DNA from: Pseudomonas sp. GM48
GTDB lineage: Bacteria; Pseudomonadota; Gammaproteobacteria; Pseudomonadales; Pseudomonadaceae
DNA length: 64,000 nucleotides
Assembly (NCBI RefSeq): GCF_000282335.1
Contig: NZ_AKJM01000123.1
Coordinates: 1-64,000 of the forward strand
Direction: 5' to 3'
Positions 55,795 through 64,000 of the stretch are shown here, piece after piece. The notes below the pieces were generated by a model. The model saw only the letters and a program-made list of their open reading frames with translations, was not told the DNA's origin and did not search any database. How positions within the stretch are numbered: position 1 is the stretch's first letter; every line of letters starts with the position of its first letter. A program made the translations under genes and the position numbers.

Positions 55795-58233
55795 TCATGC
55801 AGGCTTGGTTTCTGCCAACGCTTCTTGCGCCAACTCCTTCTCGGCTTCTTTCAAATCATCTTCACTGATCATTTCCGCGATAACCCGCAGGCGTTCCACT
55901 ACCCGTGCGTTCACGCTGCCTTCAGGGAATTCGCCATTCTCGTCCGGCTCGCCGGCCGGTTCGCCAACCAGCAAACTCAAGGCTTCGTCGGCCTGGCGTA
56001 CCGCATAAACGTGGAACTGCCCGGCGCGCACCGCGGCCAGTACTTTTTCGTCGAGCATCAGCGTGGCGACGTTGGCGTGCGGAATGATCGCCCCCTGCTC
56101 ACCGGTCAATCCGCGGGCTTCGCACAGTCGGAAGAAGCCCTCGATCTTCTCGTTGACTCCGCCCACCGCCTGCACTTCGCCGAACTGGTTGATCGAACCG
56201 GTGATGGCGAAGCACTGCTTGAGCGGGGTTTTCGACAAGGCCGAAATCAGGGTGCAGGCCTCGCCCAGGGAAGCACTGTCGCCATCGACATAACCGTAGG
56301 ATTGCTCCAGGGCAATGCTCGCGGAAATCGCCAGCGGAAATTCCTGGGCGTAACGGCTGCCCAGATACCCGGTAAGGATCATCACGCCTTTGGAGTGAAT
56401 CGGCTGGCCGAGGTTGACCTCGCGCTCGATGTCGACGATGCCGCTGCCGCCCGGATACACCGTGGCGGAAATCCGCGCCGGTATGCCGAAGGCCGAGTCG
56501 CCGACTTCCAGCACCGTCAAGCCGTTGCACTTGCCGACCGCAGCACCCGCGGTGTCGATCAGGATGATCCCGGCCAGCATGTCATCGAGAATCCGCGCCG
56601 AAACCCGCCCGGTTCGCGTGGCCTTGGCCTTGAGCGCCCGTTCGATGTGCCCGGCGTCGGTCATTACATCGCCGGCCAGATGGCGGATGAAGTCTGCCTC
56701 GCTGACCAGTTGGAACAAATCACCGATACGCGCCGACAAGCGCCCCTGGTGTTCGGCCAGACGCGCACTGTAAGTCGCCAGGCGCGCCACCGCATCGGCG
56801 GTCAGCGGTGCCATGCCTTCTTCGGAAGTACGGGTTTTGAGCAACTGGGCGAACTGCTCCAGGCTCTCGTCGACCATCGGGATGTCTTCATCGAAATCCA
56901 CCAGGACGCGGAACATTTCCTGGAAGTCCGGATCGAGGTCTTGCAGCGTGTAATACAGCTGACGGGCACCGATGATGACGACTTTGACCTGCAATGGAAT
57001 ATGTTGCGGCGTCAGGGTCACGGTGGCCAGGCGGCCCAGTTCACCCAGCGGTGATTCCATTTTCAGCTTGCGCGATTGCAGGGCGCGTTTCAGCGCATCC
57101 CACACGAAGGGCTCGCTGAGCATTTTGTCCGCTTCAAGGATCAGGAAGCCGCCGTTGGCCCGGTGCAGCGCACCCGGCCGTAACTGGCGGTAGGTGGTGT
57201 ACAACGCGCCTTGATCGGTGCTGTATTCGATACGACCGAAGAGGTTCTCGTAGGTCGGGTGCGGCTCGAACACCACCGGCGCGCCGCCGCTGGCCGAGTG
57301 ACCGACCACCAGGCTCGGTGCGTATTGTTCTTCCAGCAACTTGCGGGCGACAGCGTCAGTCTTGCTGTCGTCCACCAATTGCTCGACCACAGTCTTGAGC
57401 AAGTACACCTGCATGGCTTGCAGATAACCGCATACCGCGGCGTTCTCGGCGTATTTCTCCGACAAGGGTGACAACAATGGCTGCAAGGCCAGGGTGATGG
57501 TTTCTTCGTTGAGGTGGCGCAGTTGATTGCTCGACTCACGCTTCCATTGCGGCAGGCTGGCGAGCTCTTCGTTCAGGCGCTCCTCCAGCGCGGAAATATC
57601 CTCGTGAAAACGCTCGCGCTCGGCTTCCGGCAGTTGTGCGAACTCAGCCTCATCCAGCGCCTTGCCGTCACCCATTGGGGTGAAGGCGATATTGCTGGCG
57701 TCGCGATAGAGCGCGACGTCCTTTTCCAGTGCCAGACGCTCGATGACGTCCAGGGCCTTGTCGTAGCGCTGGTTGAAGGCGCGGTCGATGGCGCTTTTCT
57801 TCTGCTGATAGGACGGATGCTCGAAGACTGCGGGAAACGTCGCCAGCAGGTTGTCGATCAAACCGTTGATGTCACCGATGAAGGCGCCGGCGCTGCCCGA
57901 CGGCAGTTCCAGAGCGCGCGGCTCGCGAGGCTCATCGAAATTGTTGACGTAGACCCAGTCCGCCGGAGTCTGCAGGCGCTTGCCTTCGGCCTTGAGGTAG
58001 CGTTTGACGAACGAGAACCGGCCAGTGCCGGGCTCGCCCATGACAAACACGTTGTAACCGGGGCGTGGCATGGCCACACCGAACTGCAAGGCTTCGACCG
58101 CACGTTCCTGGCCAAGCACACCGCGAAAGGGCTCCAGATCATTGGTGGTAGAGAAGCTGAACTGTTCAGCGGAAAACGGACGGGTCAGCGCTTCGGGCGC
58201 TAGACGCAAGCTGGCAGCAACAGGATCAGGCAT
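55795..58233 (-). CDS. Lon-type (LonB-like) ATP-dependent protease, AAA_32 family
   Basis: An 812-aa protein with an AAA+ module split by a long insertion and a C-terminal S16 protease domain. Walker A is seen as GEPGTGRFSFVKRY (the Lys of GKS replaced by Arg), and Walker B-like GGFLILEADKM is near residue 368. The serine of DGDSASLG (about residue 670) and the lysine of GGVNEKIEG (about residue 713) form the Lon Ser-Lys dyad. It is distinct from housekeeping Lon. The odd Walker A is a family trait as far as I recall. It is monocistronic. Confidence 0.9.
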   Translation of the reverse strand: MPDPVAASLRLAPEALTRPFSAEQFSFSTTNDLEPFRGVLGQERAVEALQFGVAMPRPGYNVFVMGEPGTGRFSFVKRYLKAEGKRLQTPADWVYVNNFDEPREPRALELPSGSAGAFIGDINGLIDNLLATFPAVFEHPSYQQKKSAIDRAFNQRYDKALDVIERLALEKDVALYRDASNIAFTPMGDGKALDEAEFAQLPEAERERFHEDISALEERLNEELASLPQWKRESSNQLRHLNEETITLALQPLLSPLSEKYAENAAVCGYLQAMQVYLLKTVVEQLVDDSKTDAVARKLLEEQYAPSLVVGHSASGGAPVVFEPHPTYENLFGRIEYSTDQGALYTTYRQLRPGALHRANGGFLILEADKMLSEPFVWDALKRALQSRKLKMESPLGELGRLATVTLTPQHIPLQVKVVIIGARQLYYTLQDLDPDFQEMFRVLVDFDEDIPMVDESLEQFAQLLKTRTSEEGMAPLTADAVARLATYSARLAEHQGRLSARIGDLFQLVSEADFIRHLAGDVMTDAGHIERALKAKATRTGRVSARILDDMLAGIILIDTAGAAVGKCNGLTVLEVGDSAFGIPARISATVYPGGSGIVDIEREVNLGQPIHSKGVMILTGYLGSRYAQEFPLAISASIALEQSYGYVDGDSASLGEACTLISALSKTPLKQCFAITGSINQFGEVQAVGGVNEKIEGFFRLCEARGLTGEQGAIIPHANVATLMLDEKVLAAVRAGQFHVYAVRQADEALSLLVGEPAGEPDENGEFPEGSVNARVVERLRVIAEMISEDDLKEAEKELAQEALAETKPA

Positions 58234-58510
58234 CGGGCTTCCTTAACAATCAGGCGGGGCAGATTGCAGCATTCTGGCGCTGCCCATGCCCGACTGGCAA
58301 GGAGTGCCGCAGGCCTGTGCATAGACAATCCGCCAACCCCAGGCGGACCGGGCTTGCGCCGCGGTTTCCCATGAATGTTTTGCAAAAAATCACGGAACCC
58401 CATGATCGTGCCTAAACTCCAGACTGCGCGGCTGGACTATTGCCCGGCCCACTGGCACCAGACGGGCCAGACCCTTTGTCTATTGGTACGCACATAAAGA
58501 GAACAAAGCT

Positions 58511-58999
58511 ATGAAACGGATTCTTCTTGGTACTCTCTTCGCCGCTGTATCCATTAACGCCATGGCTCAGGCCCCGGGCGGCCCGGATTGCGGTTGGGGC
58601 AACATGCTGTTCGAAGGTCAGCGTGGTACTCCGGCTCACTTCCTGGCATCCACCACCAACGGCACTTCCGGCAACGCAACCTTCGGTATGACCTCCGGCA
58701 CCAATGGTTGTGCAACCAACGCGTCGCTGACCTATGGCGGCAAATCCTGGTTTGCCATGAATGGCATGATGAACGAGTTGTCCGAGGACATGGCCAAAGG
58801 TCAGGGCGAAGCGCTGACCACCTACGCCGTGGTACTGGGCGTGGCGCCGGAAGACCGTGCGCACTTCGCCGCCGTCACTCACGAGCACTTCCAGCAGATC
58901 TTCAGCAAGGCTGACGTGACTGCCGAAGACGTGCATACCAACACCCTGGCCGTGCTCAAAGCCGACCCTCGCCTGGCCAAGTACGCCACACCGGCATAA
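58511..58999 (+). CDS. DUF3015 domain-containing periplasmic protein
   Basis: A 162-aa protein with signal peptide (MKRILLGTLFAAVSINAMAQ) and the DUF3015 signatures CGWGNMLFEGQRGTPAHFLA and GTSGNATFGMTSGTNGC. The family is common in Pseudomonas and related bacteria, and no function is known. ATG 58511 follows AAGAGAACAAAGCT. A strong terminator follows. Confidence 0.88.
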   Translation: MKRILLGTLFAAVSINAMAQAPGGPDCGWGNMLFEGQRGTPAHFLASTTNGTSGNATFGMTSGTNGCATNASLTYGGKSWFAMNGMMNELSEDMAKGQGEALTTYAVVLGVAPEDRAHFAAVTHEHFQQIFSKADVTAEDVHTNTLAVLKADPRLAKYATPA

Positions 59000-59009
59000 G
59001 CTCGACCCG

Positions 59010-59044
59010 CCCCGCTTCTTTTGGGAAGCGGGTTTTGTTTTTTG
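59010..59044 (+). terminator. Rho-independent terminator of the DUF3015 gene
   Basis: CCCGCTTC-TTTTGG-GAAGCGGG is followed by TTTTGTTTTTT, starting about 11 bases after the stop codon. Confidence 0.93.
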
Positions 59045-59089
59045 GACCTGCCCCTTTAGGGGAGCGTCGGTGAGTCAAGACGCAAAACC

Positions 59090-59179
59090 TGTGGGAGCGG
59101 GCTTGCTCGCGAATGCGGTGTATCAATTGACGATGATGTTGACTGACCCACCACTTTCGCGAGCAAGCCCGCTCCCACA
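59090..59179. repeat. REPIN, TGTGGGAGCGGGC type, 90 bp
   Basis: Consensus paired arms lie between the DUF3015 terminator and the DUF4105 gene. An open frame continuing from it into the next gene is not coding. Confidence 0.93.
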
Positions 59180-59247
59180 TGGAATGTGGTTTGACTGACT
59201 GGCAATACCTGTTCGGGGCTCAGTTTCTATCGATTAAGTTGCCATCT

Positions 59248-61101
59248 ATGTTCAAACGCCTTGCCTGGCTGGCGCTGTGTGCCTGCGCCCCGCTGTCCGC
59301 CGCGCCTCACATCGATCCACAACGTTTGCAGCAACTGGCCAACGACCCTTTCTGGATATCCCTGGGCCATTACGAAACCGCCAAGCTCGGTGGCTGGCGC
59401 AGCTATGTCAGTGACAGAAAATTCTTCCTCGCCGCCGATGGCAATGAACATCCGGACCATGAACTGGCGGCGACCGTACAAGCCTTGTACGCCCCGGCCA
59501 GTGCCGGTGAACAACACGCACAATGCGTCTACCCGGCCCGCACCCGCTGGTTGAAAGAACAACTCGGCCTGGCCGGCCTGCCGACGCCGGACTGCGCCGG
59601 GTTCAAGCAATGGTTCAAGGACGTCTCACCCGACAGTGCGGTGATGATCTTCCCGGCGGCTTACCTGAACAGCCCGTCCTCGATGTTCGGCCACACCCTG
59701 CTGCGCATCGACCAGGCCGATGTAAAGAGCGACAAGACTTCGCTGCTCAGCTACGCCATCAACTTCGGCGCCTACATCGAGGGCTCGGACAACAGCATCC
59801 TCTATGCCTGGAAAGGCCTGATGGGCGGCTATCCCGGCCTGTTCGCGCTGGTGCCCTATCAGGAAAAACTCTCGGAATACCGCAGCCTGGAAAACCGCGA
59901 CCTGTGGGAATACCGCCTGAACCTGACCCGGCAGGAAACCGCGCGCATGGTCGAGCACGTCTGGGAGCTTAAACAGATCAAATTCGACTATTTTTTCTTC
60001 GACGAAAACTGCTCATACCGCTTGCTGGAACTGCTGCAAGTAGCCCGTCCGAGCCTGCGCCTGACCGAACAATTCCCGCTCACAGCCATTCCGACCGACA
60101 CCGTCAAAGCCGTGAAGAATGCCGGACTGGTGGAATCCATCCAGTATCGCCCGTCCCGGGAACGCGAGTTGCTCAGTCGCGCCGAGCCGTTGAACCCTGA
60201 AGAGCAGCAATGGGTGCTGAAAGTCAGCGCCGATCAGAAACAATTGCAGGACCCGGCGTTCAAGACACAACCCCACGAACGCCAGGCACTGATCATCGAT
60301 GCGGCCTATCGTCTGGAACGTTACCGCGCCAATGGCCAGGAACGCGACCCGGCGCGCGCCCAGCGTAGCTTCGAACTGCTGCGGGCGATCAACCAGAACC
60401 CGGCGCCGGAGCTGGATATACCGCAACCCGGCCTGCCGGAAGACGGCCACGCGTCCCGCACCTGGCAGCTGGGCCTTGGCACCCGTGGAGATAAAGCCTT
60501 TGGCGAGTACGGCTTGCGCATGGCTTATCACGACCTTAATGACAACAGCGAAAGCTTTCCCCTTGGCGCGCAGATTGAAATCCTGCAATTGAAACTGCGC
60601 CAGTACGAAGGCAATGACTGGCAAGTGCAGCGACTGGACCTGGCGACCATTCGCTCCCTGACCCCGCGTAACGAGTTGCTGCAGCCGCTGTCATGGCAAG
60701 TCACCGGCGGCCTGGAACGGGTGCAGGGCAAGCACGATGACCAAACCCTGGTCAGCCACGTCAACGGTGGCGGCGGCGGTACCTGGCAACTGGGCGACGA
60801 ATTGCTTGGCTTTGCCCTGGGTACCGTGCGTATCGAACACAACAACGACTTCGCCGCATTCATTGCCCCGGCCGCCGGTTTCAACAGTGGTGTGCTGTGG
60901 AAAAACCCGCTGGGAAACTTGAGCCTGGAAGCCAAGGGCGATTTCTTCACCAATGGTGAAGTGCGCCGGAGCCTGAGCCTGAATCAGCAATGGGAAATCT
61001 CCCGCAATCTGGGGCTGCGCTTGAACGCCCAACGCGAATTCAGCCATTTGGCGACGGCCGAGAACGAAGTGATGCTTGAGCTGAAGTGGTATCACTACTG
61101 A
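59248..61101 (+). CDS. DUF4105 domain-containing outer-envelope protein
   Basis: A 617-aa exported protein with signal peptide (MFKRLAWLALCACAPLSAA). A DUF4105 (Lnb N-terminal periplasmic) domain follows, with the conserved SSMFGHTLLRID and FFDENCSYRLLELL segments. From about residue 390 a beta-strand-rich half ends in MLELKWYHY, typical of an outer-membrane barrel. The His and Cys in these motifs suggest a papain-like NlpC-type fold. ATG 59248 was chosen; the upstream frame runs through the REPIN. Confidence 0.85.
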   Translation: MFKRLAWLALCACAPLSAAPHIDPQRLQQLANDPFWISLGHYETAKLGGWRSYVSDRKFFLAADGNEHPDHELAATVQALYAPASAGEQHAQCVYPARTRWLKEQLGLAGLPTPDCAGFKQWFKDVSPDSAVMIFPAAYLNSPSSMFGHTLLRIDQADVKSDKTSLLSYAINFGAYIEGSDNSILYAWKGLMGGYPGLFALVPYQEKLSEYRSLENRDLWEYRLNLTRQETARMVEHVWELKQIKFDYFFFDENCSYRLLELLQVARPSLRLTEQFPLTAIPTDTVKAVKNAGLVESIQYRPSRERELLSRAEPLNPEEQQWVLKVSADQKQLQDPAFKTQPHERQALIIDAAYRLERYRANGQERDPARAQRSFELLRAINQNPAPELDIPQPGLPEDGHASRTWQLGLGTRGDKAFGEYGLRMAYHDLNDNSESFPLGAQIEILQLKLRQYEGNDWQVQRLDLATIRSLTPRNELLQPLSWQVTGGLERVQGKHDDQTLVSHVNGGGGGTWQLGDELLGFALGTVRIEHNNDFAAFIAPAAGFNSGVLWKNPLGNLSLEAKGDFFTNGEVRRSLSLNQQWEISRNLGLRLNAQREFSHLATAENEVMLELKWYHY

Positions 61102-61122
61102 CCCGAACGCACCGCACATCCC

Positions 61123-61212
61123 TGTGGGAACGGGCTTGCTCGCGAATGCGATCTGCCATTCAAAATTAATGCTGACTGACTCACCGCATTCGCGAGCAAG
61201 CCCGCTCCCACA
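61123..61212. repeat. REPIN, TGTGGGAACGGGC variant, 90 bp
   Basis: The left arm is TGTGGGAACGGGCTTGCTCG with one change; the right arm is consensus. It lies downstream of the DUF4105 gene. Confidence 0.92.
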
Positions 61213-61318
61213 GGGGGTACGTGGCGTTCGACAAAAAGCATACACACCTTTCACAAGCACCCAACGCATCCACTTCTAGACTTTCCTTATCAGCCGCGTA
61301 TCGGCCTGGGAGAGTGAG

Positions 61319-61419
61319 ATGGGGCGGTATGCGACCGCAACAGTCATCTGGAGGAACGGGACAAAGCCTGGCAGCAACAGAAGGACCAGGACGCTGCCCG
61401 GGCTTATCACTCGCCGTAA
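61319..61419 (+). pseudogene. Possible very small gene or frameshifted remnant
   Basis: ATG 61319 has GGGAGAG five bases upstream. After a few codons a second frame has strongly Pseudomonas-like codon choice (DRNSHLEERDKAWQQQKDQD then AARAYHSP and a TAA stop at 61417), but it has no start of its own. A single frameshift near 61331 would join them into a peptide of about 32 residues. No family is recognised. Confidence 0.25.
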
Positions 61420-61489
61420 GTCGCTTTCAGACATCCAGTGAAACCAAATGCCTGCGACCATGGCCCAAACCCTATACCGGGAGAATTTC

Positions 61490-63336
<1,847 letters not shown>

Positions 63337-63518
63337 TTATTGTCGTTGGAAGAAATTGAGCCGGACTGTAACAAACGATTCGCGCACAAGAACAGAGCAA
63401 AATGTCGCATTTATGAAATTAAATGGTGCACAGGATATAAAACAGGCTGCTTTTTAGCGTGATATTGCACCTGAATGGGGATTCACAACTCAATTCCTGC
63501 ACCATCAGGAATACCACC

Positions 63519-63541
63519 TTCGCGAGCAAGCCGCTCCCACA
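63519..63541 (-). repeat. Single REP, one base deleted
   Basis: TTCGCGAGCAAGCCGCTCCC lacks one C relative to the usual AAGCCCGCTCCC. It faces the REP at 63585 tail-out, opposite to the arrangement within a REPIN. Confidence 0.8.
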
Positions 63542-63584
63542 GGGAATCGATGTTGAATTGAGAGGTGTGCCTTTCACAAAACCC

Positions 63585-63608
63585 TGTGGGAGCGGGCTTG
63601 CTCGCGAA
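63585..63608 (+). repeat. Single REP
   Basis: TGTGGGAGCGGGCTTGCTCG with GCGAA following is a full consensus arm without a complementary partner on its right side. Together with 63519 it may be the outer arms left from two adjacent REPINs. Confidence 0.8.
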
Positions 63609-63636
63609 GGCCGTTGCTCGGTCTCACTGAAAAAAC

Positions 63637-63671
63637 GCAAAAAAAAAACGGAGCCCGAAGGCCCCGCTCTT
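63637..63671 (-). terminator. Rho-independent terminator of ettA
   Basis: Minus strand AGCGGGGCC-TTCG-GGCTCCGT is followed by a run of ten T, 17 bases beyond the ettA stop. Confidence 0.9.
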
Positions 63672-63687
63672 TGCAACCAACCCGAAA

Positions 63688-64000
63688 TCAGGCCAGTTTT
63701 TTGTGCCGTACCCGGTGTGGCTGGGCAGCCGCATCGCCGAGGCGCTTTCTACGGTCGGCTTCGTACTCGGTGTAGTTGCCTTCGAAGAACACCGCTTGCG
63801 AGTCGTCTTCGTACGCCAGGATGTGAGTCGCGACGCGGTCAAGGAACCACCGGTCGTGGGAGATCACAATGGCGGCGCCCGGGAAGTCCAGCAGGGCTTC
63901 TTCCAGGGAACGCAGGGTTTCAACGTCGAGGTCGTTGGACGGTTCGTCGAGCAGCAGGACGTTGCCGCCCTCTTTCAAGGTCAGGGCCAGGTGCAAGCGG
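63688..64000 (-). CDS. ettA: Energy-dependent translational throttle protein EttA, C-terminal part
   Basis: The last 104 codons of an ABC-F protein whose 5' end lies beyond the right edge. The frame opens just after the ABC signature ([12 protein letters not shown]), then Walker [21 protein letters not shown] and the H-loop [20 protein letters not shown]. The tail [20 protein letters not shown] is EttA-specific. EttA binds the ribosomal E site and gates elongation by ATP/ADP level. Confidence 0.93.
   Translation of the reverse strand, partial: RLHLALTLKEGGNVLLLDEPSNDLDVETLRSLEEALLDFPGAAIVISHDRWFLDRVATHILAYEDDSQAVFFEGNYTEYEADRRKRLGDAAAQPHRVRHKKLA

Noticed and set aside
55825-58203. Plus-strand frames of 409 and 229 codons opposite the Lon-type protease
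   Set aside because: They are shadow frames of the protease gene, with no start signals or recognisable domains.

Overview
The window is a stretch of chromosome from a Pseudomonas of the fluorescens lineage. The evidence is high GC, dense GTGGGAGCGGGCTTGCTCGCGAA-type REP/REPIN repeats, Pseudomonas-restricted small genes (DUF2790, DUF3094, DUF1780 and PP0621 families), and gene order matching the pilACD-coaE-yacG, clpB-pgeF-rluD-bamD, pilSR-thiO-minor pilin-ispH-fkpB-lspA-ileS-ribF-murJ-rpsT and proB-obgE-rpmA-rplU-ispB blocks of pseudomonads. Almost all of it is core genome. I see no CRISPR array, prophage or complete insertion sequence.

Layout. 1-6.6 kb: 3' end of acs, an MpaB-type oxygenase, an rRNA-methyltransferase-like gene, a large DUF748 envelope protein and a DUF2845 protein. 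6.8-12 kb: BON protein, the type IV pilin pilA with a sigma-54 promoter, then pilC, pilD, coaE and yacG without pilB, and a CbiM-like membrane protein. 12-18.5 kb: LysR regulator, DUF2790 protein, a benK-benE-benF-like transport operon without catabolic genes, DUF1780 and MOSC proteins. 18.6-27.1 kb: DUF3094 and type II NADH dehydrogenase, a tRNA Asn-Pro-Lys-Pro cluster, clpB with a sigma-32 promoter, pgeF, rluD, bamD and a PP0621-type protein.

27.1-31 kb is the one clearly disturbed accessory region. The sensor kinase gene pilS is reduced to a short in-frame 3' scrap. The rest of it is replaced by about 3.5 kb of lower-GC DNA carrying a membrane-anchored PAS-GGDEF-EAL protein and a degenerate reading frame. 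pilR follows intact, with thiO and a minor pilin cluster (fimU-pilV-pilW-pilX-[137-aa PilY1 remnant]-pilE) on the minus strand and fimT in the opposite direction. Together with the missing pilB, missing full-length pilY1 and missing pilS, this looks like a type IV pilus system being dismantled or rewired towards c-di-GMP control.

37-64 kb is orderly housekeeping: ispH, fkpB, lspA, ileS, ribF, murJ, rpsT, creA, proB, obgE, rpmA, rplU, ispB, yjdM, a Fur-box-preceded small gene, fklB, small conserved proteins, a 609-aa lipoprotein of unknown function, a Lon-type protease, DUF3015 and DUF4105 proteins, a GreA/GreB-family factor, gdhA and the 3' end of ettA.

Repeats are a major theme. There are twelve paired-arm REPINs (most exactly 90 bp), two single REPs, and a separate 133-bp palindromic-arm element present twice. 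The second copy is flipped inside flanks that keep the same orientation.
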